A DNA stretch of 64,000 nt from Microvelia longipes (Eukaryota; Arthropoda; Insecta; Hemiptera; Veliidae). The stretch spans positions 52,342,643 to 52,406,642 of the forward strand of contig JACMZG010001870.1 of NCBI GenBank assembly GCA_018340805.1. The letters are read 5' to 3'. Positions 35,497 through 48,741 of the stretch are shown piece after piece. Under the pieces are notes generated by a model. That model had not been told where the DNA came from. It ran no database searches and worked only from the letters and a program-made list of their open reading frames with translations. The stretch's first letter is position 1; each line of letters opens with the position of its first letter. A program made the position numbers and the translations under genes.

Positions 35497-35650
35497 TTGT
35501 ATATGTAGCTGTGTCCATGATAGATAATCTTGATCTGCAAAACCTGGCCAGAAAGACGGCCAGGGCCATCCTCAGGAAGTAGTGGACCTCAAGGATCCAG
35601 TGCAGACCTAGCACCATCCCTAGACCCCCGATCAGCAGGTACTCCCACAT
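35497..35650 (-). CDS. THEM6: THEM6-like protein, first coding exon
   Basis: Minus-strand ATG at 35650-35648 opens 51 codons plus one base, closed by a consensus donor (A then GTAAGT at 35496-35491). The protein begins MWEYLLIGGLGMVLG, a hydrophobic membrane anchor of about 20 residues, followed by HYFLRMALAVFLARFC and RLSIMDTATYT. The pattern of anchor, (Y/W)(F/L)xR, a run of Ala/Leu/Val, ARxxxxR, then Asp-Thr matches the N-terminus of THEM6-type proteins of the 4HBT thioesterase-like superfamily. The conserved MNNARYLR core is expected in the next exon, which was not located. The frame also opens upstream with TTG, which is not a plausible start. Local GC is well above the flanks. The family call rests on recollection of the pattern, not a search. 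Confidence 0.6.
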
Positions 35651-35981
35651 AATATGTTTATCACTATTAACCAATTTTATTTCAAAAATGAAAATTATCC
35701 TTCAAAATATCGAAATTATATCCATTTGTATTTAACTGAAATAAAATTTTGAATATTAATTAAAATTTAACTTAAGTTTGTTTATTAAGACTTTAAAGGC
35801 GAAAAAAAGAGAGTGAAGTGGATAGAATTATGAATACACCCGATTCCAAGAAATCTTAAATTTCTGTTTTAACAAATTCTAACATTGTTTTTTTTCTAAA
35901 ATTTGAAGTTAGCATTTAGTCGACATCTTTGCCATACAGGAATAAGGTACATCTTTATGTCATCATCAGGATAACATACCA

Positions 35982-36292
35982 GCATAGAGATATACATATA
36001 CTAGAGGGGGCATAGCCTATCTCAATACGTTGAGACACCTAAAACATAATTTTGTGGTTCTCAGGGGCTCTATAAAACCTTATTAAAACCTCCTTGAAGA
36101 GTGAGTTAAGGTTATGATAAATCAATTGATTTTAGCTTCCCGCACATTGTGTTTTAATTTGCATTTTTAACATTCTCCTATATATAAGTTATTGTAATTT
36201 TGTATTGATTATTTTTATTTATAATCGAAGGATACTTTTTCGATGTTTCACAATTTAAGCCACAGGGCCCCTCTAGTAATGATATCTCTATG
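35982..36292. mobile_element. Family B MITE (copy 3), cleanest copy
   Basis: GCATAGAGATATACATATAC at the left and GTAATGATATCTCTATG at the right, about 310 bp. CATACCA occurs at 35975-35981 and 36293-36299, a 7-bp target duplication. Its body is the reference for copies 1 and 2. Confidence 0.8.
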
Positions 36293-36837
36293 CATACCAT
36301 GCTAAAGCTAAGAGAGAACAACCGTTCTAATTTCGTCCGGTTTGTGACGGGATTTGTTGTGGTCGATCGGAAATGTGTCCTGGTAGCTTATTCATCGAAA
36401 TCGTCAATTTCGGGGCAGAAAATGATTCTATAACTTGCATTAATACACTCATAATGGACAGTTTAGCTGTTCATTAACGAACATATTTTTACAGCAGGGT
36501 TTTTATATAAACTTAATTTGATTAAAGGAAAATTATATTTTGGAATTTCATTCTTATGAAATTATTGTAAGAACCAACAATTTAACTACAATGCATTAAC
36601 TCTGGTTTAGTTCGAAATATTTAAATAAATTCCTCCATATGACGCATGACGTTGTAAGAAAACCTAGGGAGCGTAACCTGCCTAGTCTTTAGACAGGGCT
36701 GTTGACTTTCGGAACTTTGTACAGCTGTCAAATGACATAAAAATCCGTTTAAGTGACTCTAATGCAGTGGAGACATCGTTGCTTGTAAGGGATGGAACCT
36801 GCCCACATCTCTATCAGAGTTATGTACCTACATCTCG

Positions 36838-36893
36838 TATAGGTTGGCGGCGGTCACTCATCTAAGTACTGACCACACCTTAACTTCCGTAAT
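36838..36893 (-). repeat. 5S-rRNA-like segment
   Basis: On the minus strand it reads GGAAGTTAAGGTGTGGTCAG then TACTTAGATGAGTGACCGCC, corresponding to the 5S rRNA internal control region. Only about 55 bases match. Confidence 0.55.
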
Positions 36894-37069
36894 TTAACAA
36901 GAACAGCTCTTACTGCGCAGTCTATGAGCAAAATAATAATAAACGTTGTGACTAGAAATTATGAATTTTGGTTTAACCAAAATCTAGTTTTGTTTTGTTT
37001 CTAAAATGTTAAGTTAGCATTTGGTCGACAAGAGGATATTTGGTCGACATCCGTCCAATACGTCGACAA

Positions 37070-37550
37070 TCCATGTATTAATATAATATATTTGATCGAC
37101 ATCCATGTCATACATAATATATTTTGTCAACATCCATGTCATACATAATATATTTGGTCGACATCCATGTCATACATAATATACTTGGTCAACATCCATG
37201 TCATACATAATATATTTGGTCGACATCCATGTCATACATAAATATATTTGGTCGACATCCATGTCATACATAATATATTTGGTCGACATCCATGTCATAC
37301 ATAATATATTTGTCGACATCCATGTCATACATAATATATTTGATATCCATGTCATACATAATAATATTTTGTCAACATCCACATACATAATATATTTGGT
37401 CGACATCCATGTCATACTAATATACTTGGTCAACATCCATGTCATACATAATATATTTGGTCGACATCCATGTCATACATAAATATATTTGGTCGAAATC
37501 CATGTCATACATAATATATTTGGTCGACATCCATGTCATACATAATTTAT
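37070..37550. repeat. 31-bp minisatellite, ~15 copies
   Basis: Unit ATATTTGGTCGACATCCATG plus TCATACATAAT. Frames on both strands (94, 91 aa) are artefacts. Confidence 0.95.
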
Positions 37551-40036
37551 CTTCATCGAATAATAAAAATGTAACTTGTTATGTTTTTTATAACTTCCTT
37601 AGAATCAGAAATATTCAATTTTATCCACTCCCCCTCTACAAACCCCCTCTACAATCTCCTCTACATCTACTTAACATCATTCTCTTGAAAAGGGGGTAGT
37701 TACCAATAAAAAAATATCTGTTTTCTTCCGAAAGGGGAACTTTCTAAGACGCCACTTTGGTGCGTATTCCCTTTGAAACGGAAGATATTAACTTTTGAAT
37801 AAACTTTTCTTCCCTTTTCATAGGAATATCCTTAGAAATCAATTTACTCAGATTTTCTACGTATTTATATAACTAAAAGAAATTAATTGCATAACAAATT
37901 ATGGATTAATTATTTGTTTAAAAAAATAGGTTAAATTGTATTAATAGTTTCACTTAGATTTTTAAATAGCATGTTTAACAAATTAAAATAAATTTATGGT
38001 ATGTTAATCAACAAAATGAAATAAATCTATTGCATATATATAGCGAAATAAATCAACACATCCCCCCCCCAAAAAAAATATATGTTTAACATAATGAAAT
38101 AAATAACACGATTAACATAAAAAAAAATGATTATATAAACTAAATATAATAAATATAGCATATTTGTAAATATAATAAATAAAGTGATAGTATATTAAGC
38201 AATAAATTAATAATAATAAGAAAAATGTTTATCAAAATAAAATAACTTGATATGCATAATATTTATCAAAAAGTGTAGTTTTTATTATATTATTATTTAG
38301 GAATTTAGTTGGTTTTAAAGAATACATTTTGAAACAAAATTAAATAAATAAATAGAAAATTTATTATTTTCTATTTATTCTATTATTTCTATTCTATAAA
38401 AAAATGCAAAATGAAATTGATTATTTTTTAGCTTAGTATTTAATATATTTTTATGTTTTCACTGCGTCAGATTTCCACCAATTGTTTTGAAACAACTTTA
38501 GAGGATTTTCAATTCCAAAAATGTTTATCTCTGTATTTAGTGTTTTTGTTATTGTTTCATTTTAAAATTAATATAAATTAAAAATAATTGAAAATTCGGT
38601 ATTTTATATACAAGGCGTCCTTCAAATCATCTGGTTAGTCATGAGATCCTACAATAGTTGCTATATTTGGATTTAAATTTTATAAATTTATAGTTTTTTT
38701 TAAAGATTTTATACAAAATTTAAGAAAAGAAAAATAATTTTAGTGACACTAAAGTTCCTATATAAATTCTAGATCACTTGAATACCCAGCGCATTTGAGT
38801 ACCTACCTCATTTGAGTACCTATATTACTCTAAAACAGTATCAAATAATACTCTACCCCGATTTTGGCATTTGTTTAAATATCACAATTATGAGTACCAA
38901 ATTTTTAATTTACTTTGAAAATTATTTTTGTTAAAAATTGATCGTGATACCATTGGCTGTTTTTACGCTTCTAAAACTATAACCAAACCAATATATATTA
39001 TTTTTTAAAATAAATTAACCATTTGGTTGGTTTGATTTATAGTCGCAAAAAATTCATATAAAAGTATATAAATATATATGATATAGTTTAACCATAAAAT
39101 AATTTAATAAAAAATATAACAATTAAAAAATATAAATTTCTAAACGAAATAAGAACCAAACAAAATAAATTGTATGAATTTTTAACCAAAATAAAAAATA
39201 ATTAATTAATAAAAAAAATATGAAGAAATTGTAACAATATGAAATTTATTAATCAATAAAAAATTAAATTTAAAATAACAAGCTGAATTATTTCAAAAGA
39301 AAATTTAAAAAAATCATACAATCATTTTTTTAATTATCAAAAAAAAAACAAATTCTAAAATTCTATAAAAAAATAGTAATTATAATAATAAATTTAAAAA
39401 ATAATTAATTTGAAATTTTAATAATAAGAACTATTCACTTCATTACGCACTGTAAATCTTTGTTTATGTTTTATGTTTATGAACACTACGAGTCGAAAGA
39501 ATAAAAAATAAACAATGGATATGTTTATGTACCGGCTTTAGAAGTGCGAGTTATACGTAAGGTTGTGCACATGATGTTCTGAGTATAACTGACCTGCGTT
39601 GCAGGTTTTCTTATTACATACTTTAGCTATAGATCCACGCCGGCGCAGATCAAGGTTAACTACATACCAAGTATCCAATCTCTGCTAATAACTCATACTT
39701 ATATATATATATTTATCATTACACCATAAATATTATTATTTAAACAATACAAATGTAATTATTAATAAATTAAATATAATAAAATTAGTCATGTAAACAT
39801 ATGTCTTTGAAACGTTTCAAATTAGAACTTTATTGATTGACATATACAAAGAAATATAATTATGAATTGGACGGTTACAGTAAAATAGCATATTTTTGAA
39901 TTTATATTCCTTAATCTATAACTTAATAGCTAATTATTTTTAGTTAGCAATATTTATAGTTTATTTAACTATACATATTAGCATTACTACTTACGTCAAA
40001 ATTATTGGTAAATATGTTTATTAATATAGATATTGA
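37551..40036. other. Very AT-rich gene-less stretch
   Basis: From about 37,800 to 39,450 the sequence is mostly A/T with short homopolymers (including C8A8 near 38061). An imperfect hairpin (ATATCTGTTTTCTTCCG and CGGAAGATAT) lies at about 37715-37795. No coding signal. Confidence 0.5.
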
Positions 40037-40056
40037 TTGACATATATAAACAAAAA

Positions 40057-40240
40057 TTATAAAAAGAAAGTTGGAAGAAATCTAAAATCTCCCACTCTAT
40101 ACATCCGTAATGATTGCCCTTTCCAGACATCAGCTGATTGGTCCAGGCTTATGGGCTTGTACAGCCCTTCAGCCTCATTTTCTAGGTTAATAGAGGCGCC
40201 ATGTTTTATTGACTGGATTTTTCTTATTTTCATTGCCAAA
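40057..40240 (-). promoter_or_regulatory. Possible promoter or 5' exon of a minus-strand gene
   Basis: On the minus strand AACATGGCGCC (YY1-like) and GGACCAATCAGCTGATG (CCAAT box with an E-box) lie in a moderately GC-rich island within AT-rich DNA. A 60-aa minus frame spans it but has no recognised homology. It could serve the THEM6-like gene downstream; this is inference only. Confidence 0.2.
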
Positions 40241-40252
40241 ATAAGACTTATT

Positions 40253-40735
40253 TAAGTAATTTATCCTTAGTCTCACTTTTAAGTTTATAGAATTCACGCA
40301 ATTTTATAAATTAAAAACAATCATTCTATAAGTTAATTAGCTATAAAATTAAGCTATGGCCATTTCACCCAACACTGTGGGCATCATCAGGCTAATAAAC
40401 TAAACACTACATTAACAACTAAAAATCACAGAAAACAAATAAAGCACATATACATAAGACTAGAATAAATAAATAAATAAATAATCACGGAATTAGCTAA
40501 AACTTAACTTCGTCAAGTTGACGAAGTTGTTTTAGCTAATTCTGTGGTTATTTATTTAACTCAGTCTTATGTATATGTGCTTTATTTGTTTTCTGTGATT
40601 TTTAGTTGTAAATCTAGTGTTTAGTTTATTAGCCTGATGATGCCCACAGAGTTGGGTGAAATAGTCATAGCTTAATTTTATAGCTAATTATATTATAGAA
40701 TTAAAGTCATTGTTTTTAATTTATATATATAAAAA
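40253..40735. mobile_element. Family E palindromic element (copy 1)
   Basis: A ~340-bp near-perfect palindrome (AATTAAGCTATGGCCATTTC ... TAGTCATAGCTTAATTT) with a 90-bp one-sided extension on the left. Flanks AAGACTTATT and AAAACTTATT differ by one base in ten. It is the reverse complement of copy 2 at 50106-50587. CATCATCAGGC and GCCTGATGATG lie in the two arms. Confidence 0.75.
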
Positions 40736-41879
40736 ACTTATTTAAATTATAATGCCAATTTAATTCTTTACATTGTAAAGTTACTGAATAATTATTTTTA
40801 TTTTAAAATATTATTACAAATATTGTTTAAAGTTTTGTTGTTCGTTGTTTTCTTTAACTTTACTTTTGGTTTCTTATGTTTAAAACTTCTAACCTGTGTA
40901 ATTGTCTTAATCTTCTTTTATATTATTTTATAGTTTCAGTAGTCTTTATAGAAAGTTTCATTTGTTAAGTTTTAATTCTTGATCTTGCAATTTTGTTCTG
41001 AGTTTTATTTTTATTTAATTTTTGTTCTTATATTTTTAAGTATTTTTTTTTACTTTTGTTTTGGTTCCTGTAGATGTTCTGTAGATCTAATGGATTGAAA
41101 TATATAGGCTTTGGAGTAAATGGCTGTAGAATTTAAGTCGCTCTTTTCCTATCAAATTATTACGAAACTCTCTCTTAAAAAATTTAAAGTTTACTAATAA
41201 CATTATAAGTTTTGGTTTTAAAGTAGTAATAATATGGTTACTTGTTTTGATTTGTACCGCAAGTATTGAGCAAAAGTAATGAGTTTGGACCAAATATTCA
41301 AAACCCAGATGTCACCTGAATGATCCGTTTTAAATGATTTAAGGCCTCCTGAGTAATTTTTCAACTTGGTAAAAATGCATCCTTTACATGATATGAATAC
41401 ATTTTCAATTTAATTTTCATTGTAATCTGTATATTTCTTGTAATGTATTATTTTTATCATTTAGATCCTTAATAAATATAAAATTTGAATAATTAAATCC
41501 CTTCATGCTTGTTTCTTCGCTCGTTTTGCCTAATATATTACTATATATTTTGGTTAATATTTATTTATTTCTTCTTTAGGTCTGAATAATTTTAAATTTA
41601 AATGAATTGGTAATGTTGTAAAAATTGCGAACCTAATTCATCAAAATTTGAAAAATTTAAGGAACTAAGTCTAAAGTCTTTTAATTTGAAGAATGGTCAA
41701 CCTTTCTCTGTCCATTAAAGTATTTATATAATTCTACGCTTTCTTCTATTTGAGTATTAGATTTGCAGGTGCTGGTATCTAACAGTTGGAATCGATTAAT
41801 AAACCTGTTCAATTTTGATGTCCAGGCAAAATCTTGGTTAATATAGAGGAGTAATTCTCATGGGCAACTTTTTGTCTGA
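40736..41879. other. Unannotated AT-rich stretch
   Basis: T-rich on the plus strand to about 41080; no gene recognised. The 68-aa minus frame at 41087 is unsupported. Confidence 0.4.
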
Positions 41880-43545
41880 TTAATGGTGGCAGTTTGATTA
41901 ATGGTGGCATTTCAGTTTGATTAATGGTGGCATTATAGTTTAATTAATGGTAGCATTACAGTTTGATTAATGGTGGCATTGTAGTTTGATTAATGGCGGC
42001 ATTACAGTTTAATTAATGGTAGCATTGTAGTTTGATTAATGGCGGCATAACAGTTTGATTAATGATGGCATTACAGTTTGATTAATGGTGGTATTACAGT
42101 TTCATTAATGGTGGCATTACAGTTTGATTAATAGTGGCATTACAGTTTGATTATTGGCAGCATTACAGTTAGATTAAGGGTGGCATTACAGTTTGATTAA
42201 TGGCGGCATTACAGTTTGATTAATGGCGGCATAACAGTTTGATTAATGGTGGCATTACAGTTTGATTAATGGTGGTATTACAGTTTCATTAATGGTGGCA
42301 TTACAGTTTGATTAATAGTGGCATTACAGTTTGATTATTGCAGCATTACAGTTAGATTAAGGTGGCATTACAGTTTGATTAATGGCGGCATTACAGTTTG
42401 ATTAATGGCGGCATAACAGTTTGATTAATGGTGGTATTACAGTTTCATTAATGGTGGCATTACAGTTTGATTAATAGTGGCATTACAGTTTGATTATTGG
42501 CAGCATTACAGTTAGATTAAGGGTGGCATTACAGTTTGATTAATGGCGGCATTACAGTTTGATTAATGGCGGCATTACAGTTTGATTAATGGTGGCATTA
42601 CAGTTTGATTAATGGCGGCATAACAGTTTGATTAATGGTGGTATTACAGTTTCATTAATGGTGGCATTACAGTTTGATTAATAGTGGCATTACAGTTTGA
42701 TTATTGGCAGCATTACAGTTAGATTAAGGGCATTACAGTTTGATTAATGGCGGCATTACAGTTTGATTAATGGCGCATAACAGTTTGATTAATGGTGGTA
42801 TTACAGTTTCATTAATGGTGGCATTACAGTTTGATTAATAGTGGCATTACAGTTTTTGATTAAGGGTGGCATTACAGTTTGATTAGGCGGCATTACAGTT
42901 TGATTAATGGCGGCATAACAGTTTGATTAATGTGGTATTACAGTTTCATTAATGGTGGCATTACAGTTTGATTAATAGTGGCATTACAGTTTGATTATTG
43001 GCAGCATTACAGTTAGATTAAGGGTGGCATTACAGTTTGATTAATGGCGGCATTACAGTTTGATTAATGGCGGCATAACAGTTTGATTAATGGTGGCATT
43101 ACAGTTTGATTAATGGTGGTATTACAGTTTCATTAATGGTTGGTTGATTAAAGGGCATTACAGTTTGATTATGGCAGCATTACAGTTAGATTAAGGGTGG
43201 CATTACAATTTAACGGCCATTACAGTTTGATTAATGGCGGCATAACAGTTTGATTAATGGTGGCATTACAGTTAGATTAAGGGTGGCATACAGTTTGATT
43301 ATGGCGGCATTACAGTTTTGATTAATGGCGGCATAACAGTTGATTAATGTGGCATTACAGTTTGATTAATGGGTATTACAGTTTCATTAATGGTGGCATT
43401 ACAGTTTGATTAATAGTGGCATTACAGTTTGATTATTGGCAGCATTACAGTTAGATTAAGGGTGGCATTACAGTTTGATTAATGGCGGCATTACAGTTTG
43501 ATTAATGGCGGCATAACAGTTTGATTAATGGTGGCATTACAGTTT
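41880..43545. repeat. 23-bp satellite with higher-order repeats, ~70 copies
   Basis: Unit GTTTGATTAATGGTGGCATT plus ACA. Variant units (GGTATTACAGTTTCATT; TTATTGGCAGC; GTTAGATTAAGGG; GGCGGCATAACA) recur in a fixed order every six to nine units. The GTTTCATT variant starts at about 42100, 42284, 42442, 42643, 42805, 42944 and 43117. Confidence 0.93.
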
Positions 43546-43744
43546 GAGCAGTTATGTCAATTAATATCGTATTTCATTAATTGATTTTGTTGTTTAGATC
43601 GATGTTTAGATTTAACTTTAATAATATAAAAAAATAATATAATCATATAAGACGAGTTTCTTTCTTACTACCGAGTTCAGCTAAATTTTTGTGTTGCAAC
43701 ATGGTGCAAAAATCAACCTTAGATCAAGTAGTGTCTTTTGGAAA

Positions 43745-44575
43745 ATAATGTTTCATGACTTCATTGACACTCATCCTCCCTACTTCGTACTCGCTTCGCT
43801 GGTCCTCAGTATATAGAATTCGCTAAATTTATACTGCAACATGTCTTCGGACTCGCTTCGCTCGTCATTTGATAGTAAATACATTCGTTTCATTCCCAGC
43901 AGTCATCCATCCAGGCACTGATCACGCTCGATACTGCTTATCTTTTATGATCCATTAAAATTCATGGATATATTTGTCGTATTAAAACGAAACTTGGTGT
44001 ATTTATTTATTACGTAAAGGTGTACACTTGTACCAAATTCCAACTCCAATGGATCATTTTCTGATTTTTTTAAGAAATGTAGACAAGTCATTTAATAAAA
44101 ATTGAACTAATGCTGATACTGAGATGAAACTTGGCATATATGTTGGTCTCTTATACTTGACTACGTGCGTGCTAAATCTCAAATAGTTCACAAATTTTTT
44201 TCGCGTTTTATATCTATTCGGGATTTTTGCTGAGTCAGTATTGAAAGTTAATGACGTCATAAAAATATAATTAACAAAATAGTTATTGGACTGTTAAGAA
44301 TTAAATTCTAGGTTAATTAATGAAGACTTCAGTCCTATAGAAATTTTATTTAAATACACATTAATAAAATGTTTATTTTAATAATGCCACGCGAAACGTC
44401 TGTTATTAATGTTTATTTAAATAAAATTTCTATAGGACTGAAGTCTTCATTAATTAACCTATAATTAAAAATATAATACTAGCTATAGCAATAGCGTTTT
44501 GTGTAAAATGTACAAAGTTTCAACTCTCTAGCATAAATATACAGGGAGCTACGATAATAACAGACACACACTCAT
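43745..44575 (-). repeat. Family D repeat (copy 5), inverted and interrupted
   Basis: Read on the minus strand it runs from GTCTGTTATTATCGTAGCTC near 44564 to the GCGAAGCGAGTCC tail near 43855. The 5S-like block at 43900-43955 is the best in the window: GGATCATAAAAGATAAGCAG, TATCGAGCGTGATCAGTGCC, TGGATGGATGACTGCTGGG. A palindrome is inserted at 44311-44466. Confidence 0.75.
44311..44466. repeat. Family F palindrome
   Basis: AGGTTAATTAATGAAGACTT then CAGTCCTATAGAAATTTTAT on the left mirror the right arm almost perfectly (~68 bp arms). CGCGAAACGTC lies near the centre. Related single arms occur near 20150 and 62965. Confidence 0.8.
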
Positions 44576-44847
44576 ACAAACTGGAAACTTGTAGAAAACC
44601 ACTCGGAAGTCTTAAAAACACCTGAAACGGATAATTCCGGTGACTTTCCGATTTCCGATTTTTTGCTAACACAGTTCTCTTCCTATATAACTACGGTCGC
44701 ATCGAACGGCATGTGTACCTTTTTAAGACAACTTAGAGAACTTAAAGAGAAGTGTATCACTTGTCTATAATAAATAATGTTATATCAATGATAATAGTAT
44801 CATCAAATAAAAGGTAGTATCAATAGTATCATGTTATATCAAATATT

Positions 44848-44915
44848 ATCCTCGGATCACTGTTCATAAAGCAAAATTAAGTGTGGTCAGAACGCAGATG
44901 GGTGACCGTTTTTCT
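44848..44915 (+). repeat. 5S-rRNA-like segment
   Basis: CTCGGATCACTGTTCATAAA, then AATTAAGTGTGGTCAG, then CAGATGGGTGACCG follow the order of the 5S internal control region with a small insertion. Confidence 0.5.
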
Positions 44916-45409
44916 ACAGTACATTTACGTTTTTTAGAGTTGTACCTACTCTGTTTGTAAAGGTACCCTTTATTTCGGTATGTCTCAAGTCAAGAAGAAT
45001 TATGATCTATAATAGGAAAAGTTGACACAACAATGTCCGGCCGGCGGAAAGGTGAAGGTCAATGCAACGTCACCACTTTCAGACCGTTAACCTTTCTTTA
45101 CTCTAAATCCGTCCCTGTTCAGCTTTACAAGTTTTTCAATTGTTAGCCTTTTCAATAAAATAAGCTTGCCAGGAAAAATGAGAGACAAGATGAAGTTTTT
45201 AAAAAAACTACACAAAAAATTATTGGTTTTATAAAAAGCCAATAAAATGTTTAGACAATACAATTTTGTCTTTAAAAATGCCAATATCATCAAAACCGGT
45301 CATGGTCAGTGGTCAAATTGACCTTCAACGATAGCCCAATTTTTTATTATTTAAAAAAAATTACTTTTTTTACTTAAAAATCTTGTTAAGTAAGGCTCTT
45401 ATTAAGCAG

Positions 45410-46150
45410 GTTCTCTAAATAAAATTTGTAGAGCATACAATTCTCAGTACCAATTAAGTCCTCAAACACCAAAATCCATTCATTATATAAAAGTAATCAT
45501 TCATTCCATTAATTTATATAAAAGTAGCGTTCATTAGCTTACTTTCTAGCTCCGTAACTATACACACGAGTATAAAGCAAATTCAAAATGTCCCCACACA
45601 TCAAAATCCGTTCAGTACTTTAGGCTGTAGGCTGTAGGTGCTTCAACATATAAAACTATCGTTACTAACTTAGTTTTTCGCTCCGCGCATGCGTAGGGAT
45701 GTCAAATATGATATTTTATTAAGTAGGAATGCACATGGGCATTAGACAAATCTAAAAGTCCTCAAACATAAAAATGTGTTCAGTAGTTAAGGCTGTAGGT
45801 GCGTAAACGTATAAAACTATCGTTTGTTAGCTTATTTTTTCGCTCCGCGTTTAGCGAAGGAATAACGAATTTGATATTTTATTTTATTATGTAGGAATGC
45901 ATACGAGTAGACAAATCCATAAAGTACCCACACATCAAAATACGTTAAATAGTGTAGACAGTAGGTGCGTCAACGTATAAAAATACCGTACGCTAGCTTA
46001 GTTTTTCGCTCCGCGTTCAGTGTAGGAATGTCGAATTTGAGATTTTTTTTAGGTAGGAATGCAGCATAAGCAGAATCCAAAATGTCATCATACGTTAAAA
46101 TCCGTTCAGTAATTTAGGTAGTTTAGGCTGTAGGTGCGTCAACAAAAAAA
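45410..46150. repeat. ~180-bp tandem array, about four diverged units
   Basis: Each unit carries TAGTTTTTCGCTCCGCG, GTAGGAATG, CACATCAAAATCCGTTCAGT and GGCTGTAGGTGCGTCAACGT blocks in the same order. Confidence 0.75.
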
Positions 46151-46394
46151 AGCTGGAAGAATAAGAAGTCATCAAAAATGCCATTTTCAAACCTCCTTTT
46201 CTCTACTTCTACTTGGCCGATTTGAATGATTTTTATTATTTTTGATCCAAACGGCACGCCCTTAAAAGATATTATAATATTATTTTTGTACCTATAGCAG
46301 GTACCTTGTACCTATTTTTTACGCTACAGACCCTCAAAAACCCTACTTGCGTACAAAATAATATACACTGGCAGCTGTAGTAGGGCTTTGACTA

Positions 46395-46570
46395 AGCAAA
46401 GTATTAAACTTTTCTTCTGTTTTTACTTTTCTTAGCAGGGCGCAACGCTGCTGCGTTCCTAAATCTATAATAATTCCTAGGTACCGAATCTCTTCACATT
46501 GCTTTAAAGGCTTGCAACTACAATCATTTATTAAGCAGTTAGAGCTGTGTAATTTAATTTGTCAAGAATC
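46395..46570 (-). pseudogene. LINE reverse-transcriptase relic with Cys-rich linker
   Basis: On the minus strand a frame reads HSSNCLINDCSCKPLKQC then EEIRYLGIIID. The Cys-rich linker just before a YLG-[VI]-[TI]-I-D motif is the arrangement seen in ORF2 of the 6.2-kb element (CKC...CDC...KYLGVTID). Only a short piece survives. Confidence 0.4.
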
Positions 46571-48009
46571 ATTATTTGAGTGTTCTTTATTCAAGGATCC
46601 TGCTTCAGTAAAAGAGAAACATATTATACTTCGTTTTCAATATGTTTGATGAGAGCCTATTTTCACCTATCCAATCATTGATTAGATTAATTAATTAATT
46701 AATATTTGAAATTTATTATTCTTCAATTCTACAAAAAAGATGTTTCTCTCTTAAGAAATTTATTAATCAATATATATTTGTTATATATTTATACGTTGAA
46801 AAGAATACCTCTATAATATCGCAATGGTGTAGATATGAGCTAAAGTAATTCTAAATTTTTGTATTTTGCCTGAGAATTGTTTATTTCATGCCTATTTTGT
46901 TAAGAATATTATTGTATTCTAAGTAAACAACGGTTTAAGATTTCCATTTTTGATTGTGATCTTATCGAAACATTGAACTTAAAACCAAGCAATCGTAAAG
47001 CACGGCTTGACAAAAAACGGCCGAATAGACAAAACAACTTTTTGTTCTTGTTACAGCTGTTACCAACCTATTTTTTGTTGAGCTTAAAGGAGTAATTAGA
47101 ACTTCGTTGTTTGATAAATTAACTATTTGTCGAGCGAAGCTCGGCCATCACTGCCAGTAAATAATAATAAAACAACAAACAATACGAAACAAGTTGGCTG
47201 CGAAGCGGACCGACGCCAAAGTACGGCCGAAGACCGTATTTAAGATATTGGTTAGGTTCTAGAGAAGCCATTGTTTAATAATTGACACCCCTCACATTTG
47301 TTCAATCATGCTACGTCCCTAATCATAACCAAAGTTACACAAATAAGAAAATAAAAATTCTTTCACACCCCACACTGAGTTTTATAGTCATTCTTAAAAA
47401 ACCACATCTATTTGTCTTCTACACCATATACTCTACGAATAATTATCAGCTATAGTACGTGTTTTTTAAAAAATCAATTGACAGCTAACAATGTCAATAG
47501 TTAACTGCAATATTAGAAAGTTTTAAAAAGTTTTAAAATCATTTATAAGTAAAGTTATATATAATGCGACCATACTAGCATTCTATTTGATAGTTTAGTT
47601 CTTAATATGTAAGTTAATACTAGCTATACCTAACTGTCAGTTTGTTTCTTATGATAAGCGAAGTATAAAGCAATTAATTACGAGTCATTCCAATGCTGTC
47701 CGTTCCTACAAGTCTCTGCTCGAGCAGTGTTACATCCATAAGATTTTTATTGACACCAGCAGCCAATGCGCAATTCCATTTATTGCTTTATTGTCATGCA
47801 AATTTATCTAAATGCACGTGATTTGTATTCCTATATTATAGTTTGTTTAATTATATCTTTGATTTAAATTTGGTACTTATTTTAAGCATTTTGGCAAAGG
47901 ACAAATCAGAAACACTTACCGGTTGAATTCCTGGCCGTGTTTCTTTAGATGTTTTTCGCGGGAGAGGGGGAGGGAGGTATAACGAGTTGATGTCGTGATG
48001 TAAACGTGT
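46571..48009. other. Unannotated stretch
   Basis: GGCCGAA and GCTTCGC-type GC-rich motifs near 47020 and 47135-47245 suggest further repeat fragments, but no boundaries could be set. Confidence 0.35.
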
Positions 48010-48741
48010 ATTATTTTTTTTTTTAAACAAAAGTCTTTATTTATTTAATACAATGTACAATACTATACAATACTATATACAATGTAAAGTAAAAATTATA
48101 CATCTTAACTTAAATTTAGAATAAAAATTAGTTATAAACATAATATAAAGAGCTCCTACTTTAACATCCTAAGGACATTGTGCTGTAGGAGTAGTTCTGC
48201 TTAGATCTTTATATTAAAATATTTGATAATATATAAATATTAGATAGAAATAGGTATACATATATAATTAAAATATTATTATAGGTTAATGTATAAAATT
48301 GAGAAATATAATAGATACGGAGATTGTCTTATGTACTAGTTTCGAGTTATGAGTTTAGAGTATAGTATAGTATAGAGTTTCAGGTGTCGATGTGTAAAGT
48401 TTTTATTTCTATTTTGAAAGTTTCTAACGTGATAATTTGTTTGTAAGTATCGTCAAATTGTTGTAGAGTTTTGTTCCTTTGTAAGTCCAGTGGTTCTGTC
48501 TTTTGTAGTTTTGTAATAAGGTTTTCAAATATGTTATTTATTTTAGCTCTAGTTTGTCTATCGTGGGTTATTTGGTTTAGAGTATGTTTTCCTGAATGAA
48601 TTCTTAAGAGGCAAATGTAGTCTAGTAGTTTGTTAAAGTCAAGTATGAATGTTTTTTAAATAAAGGCTTAGATGGTGTCGTTGTCTGTTGTCTACAAATG
48701 ATTTTGAGAATAGCTTTTTGTTGTATTAGTATTATAAACTA
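48010..48741 (-). repeat. Retroposon 3' end with poly(A) tail
   Basis: On the minus strand AATAAATAAAGAC lies about 20 bases before a run of A near 48014-48025. Upstream a frame with LLDYICLLRIHSGKHTLNQI and similar coding-like sequence is visible between 48370 and 48660, with stops. It is probably the 3' part of a LINE, but no diagnostic domain remains. Confidence 0.4.
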
